Shown piece after piece: positions 7,750 through 15,891 of a stretch of DNA of 64,000 bases; the stretch's first letter is position 1; every line of letters starts with the position of its first letter. The position numbers and the translations under genes were made by a program. The notes under the pieces are model-generated. The model saw nothing but the letters and a program-made list of their open reading frames with translations. It made no database searches and was not told the DNA's origin. The DNA lies in assembly GCF_004123195.1 (NCBI RefSeq), contig NZ_SDLI01000001.1, positions 608,133 to 672,132 on the forward strand. The letters are read 5' to 3'. The DNA is from Ammoniphilus sp. CFH 90114. GTDB lineage: Bacteria; Bacillota; Bacilli; Aneurinibacillales; RAOX-1.

Positions 7750-9045
7750 ATGTTCTGTTATCAATGTGAGCAAACACCATCTGGAGGCTGTAAGGTTATT
7801 GGCGTATGTGGTAAGAATGAAGATATTGCAAGTCTACAGGATACGATGATCTTTGCCCTCAAGGGGATTGCTGCTTATGCTACACATGCTCGCCAATTAG
7901 GTTATTCAGATCCAGAGGTGGATGCGACAACACATGAAGCATTATATATGACGCTAACCAATTCAAATTTTAATATGCAAGAACATATTGATATGGCAAT
8001 GAAGGTCGGCCGGGCCGCTGTGAAAGTGATGGATCTTCTCGACCGTGCTCATACGTCTAGATTGGGAATTCCTCAGCCTGTAACCATCTCCCAAAATAAA
8101 GTAGAGGGAAAAGCTATCGTTGTTACAGGACATAATCTATTTGCTTTAGAAGAGCTTCTCAAGCAAACAGAGGGTAAAGGGATTAACATCTATACACATT
8201 CCGAAATGCTCCCAGCCCATGGATACCCAGCCTTGAAAAAATATGCTCACTTAAAAGGAAATATTGGGAAGGCCTGGTTCGATCAGCGCCGATTATTCGA
8301 ACAATTCCCAGGAGCCATATTGGCCACTACAAACTGCGTAATGCCAATCAAGGGAACGTATGCTGATCGCTTCTTCTCCTACGAAGTAGCCGGCCTGGAA
8401 GGGGTTGCTAAAATTCAAGGGGAAGATTTTAGCCCGCTTATTGAAAAAGCTCTTTCCCTTCCAGATGCCAACATGGAGTCTGATCAAACTTTGACTACAG
8501 GGTACCACCATGAAACCGTACTTGGATTAGCACCAGAGATCATTGATGCGGTTAAGGCAGGTAAGATTAAGCGCTTCTTTGTTATCGCTGGATGTGACGC
8601 TCCAGGAAAAGGTGGAGAGTATTATCGTGAGCTAGCCACTTCTCTTCCTAATGACACGGTTATTCTTACTACATCCTGTGGAAAATTCCGCTTTAATGAT
8701 GTGGACTACGGAACAGTTGGAGACACTGGAATTCCACGCTATATTGACTTAGGTCAATGTAATAACTCGGGATCCACGGTGAAAATTGCTATGGCACTCG
8801 CTGATGCCTTTGGCTGTGAAGTAAATGAACTGCCTGTAAGTATTGTGTTATCATGGTTTGAGCAAAAGGCTGTTGCTATTCTATTAGGTCTCTTCAGTTT
8901 AGGAATCAAAGACATTCGCATTGGTCCAAAGCCGCCAGAATTCATTACGCCTGGGGTTCTAAATATTCTTCAGCAAGCATTCAATCTGAAGTTGATTGGT
9001 GTTGCACAAGAGGATATGGAAGATATGTTATCCTTGTCACACTAA
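7750..9045 (+). CDS. hcp: Hydroxylamine reductase / hybrid-cluster protein, short (class III type) form
   Basis: 431 residues against about 550 for the usual Hcp. The N-terminal cluster motif is C3-x2-C6-x7-C14-x5-C20 (CYQCEQT..GCKVIGVCG). Ligand segments of the hybrid Fe-S-O cluster follow: GHNLFALEELL, TNCVMP, AGCDAPGKGGEYY, TTSCGKFRFN, DLGQCNN, and IGPKPPEF near the end. The length fits the class lacking a helical bundle after the N-terminal cluster. Hcp reduces hydroxylamine and NO in vitro and is tied to nitrosative stress. The ATG is chosen over the TTG one codon upstream because GAGGAGG is correctly spaced to it. Confidence 0.93.
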   Translation: MFCYQCEQTPSGGCKVIGVCGKNEDIASLQDTMIFALKGIAAYATHARQLGYSDPEVDATTHEALYMTLTNSNFNMQEHIDMAMKVGRAAVKVMDLLDRAHTSRLGIPQPVTISQNKVEGKAIVVTGHNLFALEELLKQTEGKGINIYTHSEMLPAHGYPALKKYAHLKGNIGKAWFDQRRLFEQFPGAILATTNCVMPIKGTYADRFFSYEVAGLEGVAKIQGEDFSPLIEKALSLPDANMESDQTLTTGYHHETVLGLAPEIIDAVKAGKIKRFFVIAGCDAPGKGGEYYRELATSLPNDTVILTTSCGKFRFNDVDYGTVGDTGIPRYIDLGQCNNSGSTVKIAMALADAFGCEVNELPVSIVLSWFEQKAVAILLGLFSLGIKDIRIGPKPPEFITPGVLNILQQAFNLKLIGVAQEDMEDMLSLSH

Positions 9046-9056
9046 TAGGAAAGATA

Positions 9057-9107
9057 AGAGGCTGTCACAAGAAGGGTGTATTACCTTTTTAGTGATGGCC
9101 TCTTTTT
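9057..9107 (+). terminator. Intrinsic terminator of hcp
   Basis: Stem AGAGGCtGTCAC/GTGATgGCCTCT with a long loop and a T run. Confidence 0.75.
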
Positions 9108-9170
9108 ACCTTCACCCCCATAAACTCCCTCTTCCTTGCGAATCAAAGAGACAGGAGGGAGAATGATAAC

Positions 9171-10025
9171 ATGAAATTAAATAAAATAGCCTATATGTCC
9201 ATTGGAGCCTTATTTGCCATAATCTTATCGTTTAGCATCATTAGCTTAGCAGATAATCAGGATCAAAAAACAGAAGGGAAGAATGAACAACCAGAAGTAA
9301 CAGAAGAGAAAAAGGGAAATATAGAAGGAAAAATCTCTTATTTAGATCAGGCATCAGGGACTTTCATGGTGTTTGATGGGAAGCAAAAGCATGACTTCAG
9401 TTTAACGTCTGAAACTCAAGTGATGATAAACGAAGTGAGAACAGATTCCAGTCAACTACGATTAGATGATGATGTAAAGATCATGTTAAATTCTAACGGG
9501 GATGTACGATATATATTAATCAACCGTACTGTACAGGAACCTAACCAACCAGAACCAGAGGTAACCACCGCTTCTATTCCGGAATCTAAGCCTGTTCAAG
9601 CACCATCTACCTTAGCTGTTCCGGCTTCCAACTTACCAGCTAAGGAGCTAGAGCTTCAAGAGTTAAAAGTTGAACTCCATCAAGGGGCTCAAAAAATCAA
9701 GCTAGAATGGAAAGAAGATAAGGCCGAATTAGAATGGAAAACCGGGAAGGGAGAGGTAAAGCTCAAGGGATCAGAAGCCCAGGCGTTTTTGGATGAATGG
9801 TTTACCTCCTTAAATTTAGGGGAGGGAGCAAAGGAAAAGGAAACGATAGCTCTGATTGCCAAGTCATTCAAAATAGATAGTGGAAAACCTTACACTGCGA
9901 CCATTGAATGGAAAAGGGGAGGGCAAGAAGGAAAATGGACGGTCGAACCCAAAGACTGGGCAAAAGGGAAAAAATCAAAAGATCAATCCCATGATGACGA
10001 TGATGATAACGATAATGACGACTAA
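9171..10025 (+). CDS. Secreted/membrane-anchored two-domain protein with acidic tail
   Basis: 284 residues. Residues 8-26 form a signal peptide or anchor with no lipobox Cys. Residues 50-120 form a small beta domain (GKISYLDQASGTFMVFDG...DDVKIMLN), followed by a Pro-rich linker. The C-terminal domain (about 160-265) has the alternating pattern of YusW-like secreted domains (LEWKTGKGEVKLKGSEAQ). The tail is DDDDDNDNDD, possibly a cation-binding stretch. AGGAGGGAG precedes the ATG. The domain assignment is by pattern only. Confidence 0.6.
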   Translation: MKLNKIAYMSIGALFAIILSFSIISLADNQDQKTEGKNEQPEVTEEKKGNIEGKISYLDQASGTFMVFDGKQKHDFSLTSETQVMINEVRTDSSQLRLDDDVKIMLNSNGDVRYILINRTVQEPNQPEPEVTTASIPESKPVQAPSTLAVPASNLPAKELELQELKVELHQGAQKIKLEWKEDKAELEWKTGKGEVKLKGSEAQAFLDEWFTSLNLGEGAKEKETIALIAKSFKIDSGKPYTATIEWKRGGQEGKWTVEPKDWAKGKKSKDQSHDDDDDNDNDD

Positions 10026-10026
10026 T

Positions 10027-10067
10027 ACACAAAACTCCAGCTAACTCATGTAGCTGGAGTTTTGTGT
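10027..10067. terminator. Bidirectional intrinsic terminator
   Basis: A 17-bp perfect stem (10027-10043 with 10051-10067) with A tracts on the left arm and T tracts on the right, between two convergent genes; it can work in both directions. Confidence 0.85.
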
Positions 10068-10074
10068 CTTGGAG

Positions 10075-10551
10075 TTAGCCTATTGGCGAGCTCTTCTTTC
10101 GTGTTTCTAAGAGCTGTTTATATTTATAAGCCATTGCCACTCGCCATGGAAAGATCATGCCTACTGCAAGGATATAGAATAAACCTCCTGCTTCGTAGAA
10201 GCTAACATATTCCTCCAGATAAAACCTCATGCCTAGTCTTAAGAGGAACAATCCCATTAAGATAAACATAAAAGATCTAGAACGCTTTAGAAAGATATCT
10301 GAACCATTGATCTCAAATTTAGAAGTAAGGATCAAGGGAATGGAGAGCAGCATACCAATAAGTAAGGATTCCACTGCATACAAGAACTGAACGTGCATGG
10401 GCGGAAACAGAAACATAATAAAACCCGTGCTCATAAAAATAGGTGGTAGGATAATACGCTTTAGTGATGTGGGCTGTTGATCACGCTTGATTCTTGCAAA
10501 CATAACAATGAACATCATTAGAATACTTAGAAGGGTAGCCATAATGGTCAT
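10075..10551 (-). CDS. ccdC: CcdC family membrane protein
   Basis: 158 residues with four to five hydrophobic segments. The family pattern is clear: ILPPIFMSTGFIMFLFPP, SIPLILTSKFEI, LKRSRSFMFILMGLFLLRLGMR and the C-terminal GMIFPWRVAM. CcdC accompanies cytochrome c maturation (CcdA) in Bacillus although it is dispensable there. Here ccdA is not adjacent. Start supported by AAGGAAAG 8 bases upstream. Shares a bidirectional terminator with its convergent neighbour. Confidence 0.85.
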   Translation of the reverse strand: MTIMATLLSILMMFIVMFARIKRDQQPTSLKRIILPPIFMSTGFIMFLFPPMHVQFLYAVESLLIGMLLSIPLILTSKFEINGSDIFLKRSRSFMFILMGLFLLRLGMRFYLEEYVSFYEAGGLFYILAVGMIFPWRVAMAYKYKQLLETRKKSSPIG

Positions 10552-10732
10552 GAGAATGCTTTCCTTTCAAACAACCTGAATGCTTATGATTATAACAAAA
10601 AAATGAGGAAGAGAAAATTTCAGTATAAAACTGTAATCTAAGTGAATTTGTCCCATAGATGTCGGAATCCTTAACGTGATCGTCTCATATATATAGAGTA
10701 GGTTCAACTCTATTTATAAGGAGGCTGAAATC

Positions 10733-10921
10733 ATGTTTTGTAAAGTCGTATGTTCAAACCAAATCGCTTTCCAGGAAATCTGTGATCATCTTACTTGCTT
10801 GAATATACTTTATTTAGCTGAAGCGCCCAAATTAGAAATTAGCATCAAGCGTGAACCGGAATTTGTAAGCAAGCTTTTACAAGACAACGGATATGATGCT
10901 CAAGTACTTGTTCTTAGGTAA
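10733..10921 (+). CDS. Small protein of 62 residues, unknown
   Basis: A clear TAAGGAGG site 8 bases before the ATG supports it as real. Three Cys (C3, C8, C17 and C22 region: MFCKVVCSN.., ICDHLTC) in the first third suggest disulfide or metal binding; the rest is a mixed alpha/beta pattern ending VLVLR. Family not recognised; monocistronic. Confidence 0.6.
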   Translation: MFCKVVCSNQIAFQEICDHLTCLNILYLAEAPKLEISIKREPEFVSKLLQDNGYDAQVLVLR

Positions 10922-10931
10922 TTGTTACAAT

Positions 10932-10964
10932 GAAAAAGGCCCCTGTTTGCAGAGGAGACAGGGG
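10932..10964 (-). terminator. Intrinsic terminator (minus strand)
   Basis: Stem CCCCTGT/ACAGGGG; reading on the minus strand it is followed by GCCTTTTTC. Ends the 68-residue gene and probably also blocks the convergent small gene. Confidence 0.7.
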
Positions 10965-10966
10965 GG

Positions 10967-11173
10967 TTAAATAGGATCATTCTTTGCATCCATGATAATA
11001 ATCTCTCCCACGAGGTATAGGTGTCCATCAGAGCCTAGGATAACTAGAGGTTTTTTGCATAAGCTGCATATAACTACTAATCCGTCCCTCATTTTTCGGT
11101 GGGTTATAATGATATTCTCGTCTGGGGTACATGGGCACTGAAGAACAACCATCCATTCCCTATCCGGTCCCAT
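10967..11173 (-). CDS. Small Cys-rich protein, possible zinc ribbon
   Basis: 68 residues with CPC (residues 13-15) and CSLC (36-39), a spacing compatible with one zinc-ribbon knuckle pair, followed by a beta-rich end (GHLYLVGEIIIMD). A GAGGGGGAGAG site precedes the ATG closely. No family recognised. Confidence 0.6.
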   Translation of the reverse strand: MGPDREWMVVLQCPCTPDENIIITHRKMRDGLVVICSLCKKPLVILGSDGHLYLVGEIIIMDAKNDPI

Positions 11174-11266
11174 CGCTCTCCCCCTCGAAAACTATAATAA
11201 TTAAGATATGCGGATAAGCTAAACGGCGAAATCGGCATCTATCCCTCATAACAGCCTAATTGTTGT

Positions 11267-11306
11267 AACAGCTCCATTTCATCAGGAGATGCAGAGCTGT
11301 TTTTTA
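11267..11306 (+). terminator. Orphan intrinsic terminator or attenuator
   Basis: Stem AACAGCTC/GAGCTGTT with a 19-base loop and a T6 run. No plus-strand gene ends just upstream; it lies 110 bases before the zinc-ribbon operon, so it may be a leader attenuator or mark a short untranslated RNA. Confidence 0.6.
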
Positions 11307-11415
11307 CGTTTCTTTTATGACGAAATTTGCAGGAATCTGTCCAGTAATGGAAGGTTTTTTTATTTTCGTGTGGAATAGAACTAAGCAGATGCCTTCTATG
11401 GGGGAGTGGATAAAG

Positions 11416-11649
11416 ATGTGGGTATCAAAAGAGTGCACCAATCCTGATTGCAAGGAATTTGGCATACAACTCGTACATCATACTTCTTTACAAGTACATC
11501 CGGAATACATGTATTGCACCTCTTGTTTGATCGGCAAGATGGTAGTTCATATGAGTCATCATCGTTTAGATGCTGAAGACACTCTAGTCGAAGAGAAAGA
11601 CGAGGAAGTATCAGCGATGTTTCATTTAAATAGAATTTTCAAGAAATAG
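11416..11649 (+). CDS. Small zinc-ribbon protein, first gene of an unknown operon
   Basis: 77 residues with paired cysteines C7-x4-C12 and C34-x2-C37 (ECTNPDC, YCTSC), a zinc-ribbon layout, then an acidic tail. The start is chosen from GGGGGAG nine bases upstream; a longer in-frame reading from 11317 crosses poor codons and has no ribosome site. The stop is 12 bases before the next gene, so the two are cotranscribed. Confidence 0.6.
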   Translation: MWVSKECTNPDCKEFGIQLVHHTSLQVHPEYMYCTSCLIGKMVVHMSHHRLDAEDTLVEEKDEEVSAMFHLNRIFKK

Positions 11650-11661
11650 GAGAGAAGAAGT

Positions 11662-13062
11662 ATGAGCTTTTTTACCAAGTTAACGCAATTTAGAGATAAT
11701 CCAGATACAACTCTTGATCAGCAGCAGAAAGAAAGCCCATTCCGTCCTTATTCTCAAACAGAAGATGATCAGAATCAATCGATCCGCGATCTATGGCAGC
11801 AAGCCGTGGATATTCATAAAGAAAAGCTGAGTGCTTCCAAGGAACTTGATGGGGAGCATAGCGAGCTCACCATGAACGATGAGGGCCCTTTAGTCGTCGA
11901 ACAGCAAGCCCAGGAAAAAGTTGAGGGAAAAGTTGAAGAAGAGCAAGTTCCGGATCTGCTCCTAGTGCCGCCCATTGAAAAAGAGACGGAACCAGTAGTA
12001 CCCGAGCATGTCCTGACGGAACCTGTTATAAGTAAATCTGGATCTCAAGTGGAAAAAGCGGATCTTGAAGAGAGTGTCTCGAGCTTGGCTCACGTTACTC
12101 TTGATGAATTGAACGCTCAAGTTGATCATATCCTTCAGACCGTTTATGGAGAGTACAGAAAACAGACTAAAAACTTTCTTGGAAAAGACCCTTTGTCCAT
12201 TTCGTTGCAGGAACTAAAGGATACTCCACTGGGTCAAGATTTAAAACTTATAGTGGAAGTGTACATAAATCAAGGAAGAATAACACATCAGGCCTTACTT
12301 GCAGTAAATCGAGTACTAGAAACGTTATGGAAATCATTTGGAGATCAGGATTACCGAGTTCCTGAAGGATGGTATCAGTCTCCGATTGGCTATGTTTGTC
12401 GATATATCATGGCGGGGCAGTCCACCCCCATCTTCGACCCGGTTGATCTAAGTACAGCAGCATCGATGTTAGGACAAACGGAACGTTCCATTATAGAAAA
12501 TTATCCGAGACTTGGCGGTGTGAAATTGGCTGGGGGTTATGTTTTCAGTAGGCATAAAATATTGGAGTATCATCATTCCAATCTAGCTAGCGTATCTCCC
12601 GTGACTTTTGAAATGTTAGAACACTATTACAGCAACTCTAAAGTCGTAATGAAAAAACTGATGAAGATTCGATCCTTTATGATTGAAGCTTATGATCAAA
12701 TTCGATACCTTCGCGAACTTCTTCTGCAGCATATTGATTTTAATGAGAATCGTATGAGACAAGCAGTAAAGGAACAGACGGAAAGGCGCTTGTCAGATTT
12801 GTATCAGTCGTTTTTAGAACTTAAGAGTTATCGAATCGATGAGATTCAAATTAATAAAAATGACTTCTTAGCTTATTCCATTCCTAATGTTTTCTCCGAA
12901 ATGGATCGATTAGAGGGAGGAACGATTAGCGGCGATGCCTTTATTCGCAGCTTAGAAGAAACCGTTAAGATTATGGATGAGGAAAAAGCAAAGGTAAATT
13001 CTCTTATCAACGAGATGGCTAAGAATCTAGGATATTTAAATATGGAATTAGAGCAAGGATAA
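11662..13062 (+). CDS. Uncharacterised protein with excisionase-like HTH and coiled coil
   Basis: 466 residues. Residues 1-150 are acidic, low-complexity and probably disordered (many Glu, Gln, Val, Pro). Residues about 260-310 (LSTAASMLGQTERSII...VFSRHKILEYH) look like a MerR/excisionase-type winged helix-turn-helix. Residues 320-466 are long helices, likely coiled coil, ending NLGYLNMELEQG. No signal peptide. AGGAGAGAAG precedes the ATG. It sits between a zinc-ribbon protein and a NERD-like protein; DNA binding is an inference from the HTH pattern. Confidence 0.6.
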   Translation: MSFFTKLTQFRDNPDTTLDQQQKESPFRPYSQTEDDQNQSIRDLWQQAVDIHKEKLSASKELDGEHSELTMNDEGPLVVEQQAQEKVEGKVEEEQVPDLLLVPPIEKETEPVVPEHVLTEPVISKSGSQVEKADLEESVSSLAHVTLDELNAQVDHILQTVYGEYRKQTKNFLGKDPLSISLQELKDTPLGQDLKLIVEVYINQGRITHQALLAVNRVLETLWKSFGDQDYRVPEGWYQSPIGYVCRYIMAGQSTPIFDPVDLSTAASMLGQTERSIIENYPRLGGVKLAGGYVFSRHKILEYHHSNLASVSPVTFEMLEHYYSNSKVVMKKLMKIRSFMIEAYDQIRYLRELLLQHIDFNENRMRQAVKEQTERRLSDLYQSFLELKSYRIDEIQINKNDFLAYSIPNVFSEMDRLEGGTISGDAFIRSLEETVKIMDEEKAKVNSLINEMAKNLGYLNMELEQG

Positions 13063-13111
13063 GTTAAACTAGAATACTTTTCATCAATAGAGCTTTTGAG
13101 GAGGTGGTGAT

Positions 13112-13888
13112 ATGGACGTACAATGGGCGATAGAAGCTTTGAATAGGAGATTGCAACAGTTAGAGTCATTCCACTCGGATGATGAATATGTGCAAGCTAC
13201 GTATATTGCAGAGCAGAAGAACATTCAATTTACACTTTCTTTTTGGAGCTTGTTACAACGGGTTCAAGAGTCTTCCTCTGATTATACGCTTTTCCTTCCC
13301 TTAGTGGACCATCACGAGCTGTTGTTTGATGCCGTGTTCTTGACACCTGGAGGGGTCTATTTATACTATTTGCTGCCGAATGATATTCACCGCTTGTCTG
13401 TTCTACCAGAGAAGATCATCTGGAGTATCCAAAAGAAGGATGATGAATGCTACCTTGGAATAGGACGCAAGACAATAAAACAAATCCAGGAAAAGATAGC
13501 CTTAGCCTCTCTTCCTGTTTATGAATTTTACGTGGTGCCTGATTCGGGAAGAAACATTCGCTATGTAATGGAAGACACGGTTATCCTCTCCTTTAATCAC
13601 ATTCCGCTATTATTTGAGAACTTTGTCTTTAGAGAGCATCCCATTCATCAAGAAAGCCAAACGAAACTCTTTCAGTACCTTACTGCTTCGTCGACCCCAC
13701 CTTCGGTCATCCCTGCAATCGAGGCTCTGGAAGAATCCTTGCCTGTAGAGGAGAGCAAGGATGAGGAAATTAGGGTAGTTGATATTACGCAAGCAATAGA
13801 AAAGGATAGCCTTCTTCCGCCGAGGCAGAGGAGAAGGAAACAAAAAGAAGGCGGGTGGCTGTCGAGACTGATCTCAAGGGAGAAATAA
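13112..13888 (+). CDS. Uncharacterised cytoplasmic protein, NERD-like core
   Basis: 258 residues. The segment LLFDAVFLTPGGVYLYYLL near residue 70 resembles the beta strands of nuclease-related NERD domains (D-x-V...G-V), but their catalytic Lys/Glu on the last strand is not apparent. The C-terminal 30 residues are very basic (RQRRRKQK, RLISREK) after an acidic stretch. A GAGGAGGTG site precedes the ATG. Last gene of the three-gene operon, followed by a terminator. Confidence 0.55.
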   Translation: MDVQWAIEALNRRLQQLESFHSDDEYVQATYIAEQKNIQFTLSFWSLLQRVQESSSDYTLFLPLVDHHELLFDAVFLTPGGVYLYYLLPNDIHRLSVLPEKIIWSIQKKDDECYLGIGRKTIKQIQEKIALASLPVYEFYVVPDSGRNIRYVMEDTVILSFNHIPLLFENFVFREHPIHQESQTKLFQYLTASSTPPSVIPAIEALEESLPVEESKDEEIRVVDITQAIEKDSLLPPRQRRRKQKEGGWLSRLISREK

Positions 13889-13908
13889 ACGTATTGTCAG
13901 GGTTAGAA

Positions 13909-13940
13909 ATAGCGGAACGATGCTCCGCTATTTTTTATTT
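13909..13940 (+). terminator. Intrinsic terminator
   Basis: Stem ATAGCGGA/TCCGCTAT with a 7-base loop followed by TTTTTATTTT. Confidence 0.9.
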
Positions 13941-14055
13941 TCAGGTAAGAAAAATATGAAAACGCTTTTATTTATTTTAAAAGAGAAATAACGGTAATAA
14001 CTTCTCCTTTTTCATTAAAGAAATTTTCCCGTTATAAGGATGTTCAGCCCACTTA

Positions 14056-14322
14056 TCAGATACTGCTTACCCCAAAGAGGGTGGTGGAGTGTCCTTCTTT
14101 ATCCCATATCTTTTTATATCGAGGCATAGTTTGGCCATCAACGTCAACTTCACTTTGAAACATCTCAAGGGGTCTGACGAACATCATCTCGCCGTCACTT
14201 TTATAAATAACCATTTCTTCAGTCGTTTCTGCATGAATGGCCCTGCCAATGATCATGTAGAGGTTTCCCTTATAACTTTGGTAAACATCTCCTGCTTCCG
14301 GTTTCTCTACTGTCTCCTTCAT
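14056..14322 (-). CDS. DUF1653 family protein
   Basis: 88 residues matching the DUF1653 pattern: GDVYQSYKGNLYMIIGRAIHAETTEEMVIY, then MMFVRPLEMF and a V-D-G-..-P-R-[FY] segment (here VDVDGQTMPRYKKI). Function of the family is unknown. The in-frame ATG at 14346 is rejected because GGGGGG is correctly spaced for the ATG at 14322. Confidence 0.8.
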   Translation of the reverse strand: MKETVEKPEAGDVYQSYKGNLYMIIGRAIHAETTEEMVIYKSDGEMMFVRPLEMFQSEVDVDGQTMPRYKKIWDKEGHSTTLFGVSSI

Positions 14323-14499
14323 ATTTAAGAGCCCCCCTACCACCATGAATATTTCTATATGACAAGATTATATACTCTTACCCTTTAATGCACAACAATG
14401 GGGATCTTGCATCCACCTTCAATAGGATGAAAAAAGTGGATGGGAAAAAGGAAATTGGAGAGAATATCCTCATGTACGAATCAATTAGGAGGAAGAGAT

Positions 14500-15804
14500 A
14501 TGACAACGTGGAAAAAGTTTTCAAGGGTAGGTCTGGCCCTTTCTTTAACGTTTTCTTTAGTGGCATGTGGGGGTGGACAAGCCACACCGACACCTGGTGA
14601 AACACCGGCTGCTGATCAGCCAGCAGGAGATAAGGTGAAACTTGTCTTTGCTCGGGGGAAAGATGTTACAGGTGCTTCTGATCGGATTATTGAAGCGTTT
14701 GAAGCGAAGTTTCCAAACATTGACGTTGAGTTAAGAGAGATGCCAGCAGATACGGGGCAAAGTCATGACCAATATGTAACGATGTTTAGTGCTCAGTCTT
14801 CGGAGATTGATGTCTTTGATTTGGATGTAATATGGCCTGCAGAATTCGCTCAGGCAGGATATCTCCTTCCTCTAGATCGCTTTATTGAGGAAGACGCCAT
14901 CAATATGGATGATTATATTAAAGGGGCAGTTGACGCTGGTAGCTTCGAAGGGAAGCAGTGGACTATGCCTAAGTTTATTGATACGGGCCTCTTGTTTTAT
15001 CGCAAGGATTTGGTCCCTGAGCCGCCAAAAACCTGGGATGAATTGATTGCAAAAGCTAAAGAAATTAAGGGACAGCAAGGAACCCAATTCGGCTATCTTA
15101 TGCAAGCAAAGCAGTATGAGGGATTGGTGTGTAACTTTATCGAGTTCATTGGTTCTTATGGCGGTCGAGTCATTGATGCCCAAGGGAATGTCGTTGTAAA
15201 CAGCCCTGAAACAATTAAGGGCTTGGAAAAGATGATCGAGATCGTGAAATCAGACTTTGTCCCTGGCAATATTACCACCTTTACGGAATTAGAGTCCCAT
15301 ACAGCGTTTATTGAGGGGCAATCTCCCTTCATCCGAAACTGGCCTTATCAATTTGCATTAGCCCAAGACCCTGCTCAATCCAAGATTGTAGATCAGGTCG
15401 GTGTAGCTCCACTTCCGGCTGGGGATCAAGGGTCTGCAGCAACTTTAGGCGGATGGATGTCAGGTATAAATAAATTCTCAAAGAATCCAAGAGAAGCCTG
15501 GGAGTTTTTAAAATTTATGAATGGGTCGGAAGGACAGAAGATCACTGCTATTCAAGGAGGTTCAGCTCCAACCTATCTACCGCTGTATGATGATGCAGAG
15601 GTACAGGCAGCCAGTCCATTGTTTGCGAATAGAGATTTTGTAGATGGGATTAGTGCAGCTGTCCCTCGTCCTACAAGTCCGATCTATCCAAAGATATCAG
15701 AAATTATCCAAATTGAAGTTTCAAAAGCGGTTGCTGGTCAGCAGACGGCTGAGCAAGCAGTAAGCAATATGGAAGCGAAAATGAAAGAAGCTACGGGAAA
15801 ATAG
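14500..15804 (+). CDS. ABC sugar transporter, extracellular solute-binding lipoprotein
   Basis: 434 residues of the family 1 solute-binding fold. Signal peptide with lipobox LVACGGG (Cys about residue 23), then a Pro/Thr linker. Typical segments: VDVFDLDVIWPAEFAQAGYL, KQWTMPKFIDTGLLFYRKDL and the hinge region near LGGWMSGINKFSKN. Similar to trehalose/maltose binders of the ThuE/LpqY type. AGGAGGAAGAG fixes this start; an upstream in-frame ATG lacks a ribosome site. First gene of the importer operon. Confidence 0.92.
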   Translation: MTTWKKFSRVGLALSLTFSLVACGGGQATPTPGETPAADQPAGDKVKLVFARGKDVTGASDRIIEAFEAKFPNIDVELREMPADTGQSHDQYVTMFSAQSSEIDVFDLDVIWPAEFAQAGYLLPLDRFIEEDAINMDDYIKGAVDAGSFEGKQWTMPKFIDTGLLFYRKDLVPEPPKTWDELIAKAKEIKGQQGTQFGYLMQAKQYEGLVCNFIEFIGSYGGRVIDAQGNVVVNSPETIKGLEKMIEIVKSDFVPGNITTFTELESHTAFIEGQSPFIRNWPYQFALAQDPAQSKIVDQVGVAPLPAGDQGSAATLGGWMSGINKFSKNPREAWEFLKFMNGSEGQKITAIQGGSAPTYLPLYDDAEVQAASPLFANRDFVDGISAAVPRPTSPIYPKISEIIQIEVSKAVAGQQTAEQAVSNMEAKMKEATGK

Positions 15805-15811
15805 ATTGAAT

Positions 15812-15861
15812 CTCCAGGTGGGAAGGAATGTCTCATTCTGACACCTGGAGAGCATTTTTTT
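15812..15861 (+). terminator. Intergenic hairpin between binding protein and permeases
   Basis: 9-bp stem CTCCAGGTG/CACCTGGAG followed by AGCATTTTTTT. Inside an importer operon such hairpins partly end transcription and so raise binding-protein over permease levels. Confidence 0.8.
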
Positions 15862-15891
15862 AAGATTAATCCGGCTAAAGTAGGTGACTCC

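Noticed and set aside
13957-13970. cre-like catabolite site TGAAAACGCTTTTA
   Set aside because: It lies more than 500 bases before the sugar importer, beyond a convergent gene and after a terminator, so control of the importer from here is unlikely.
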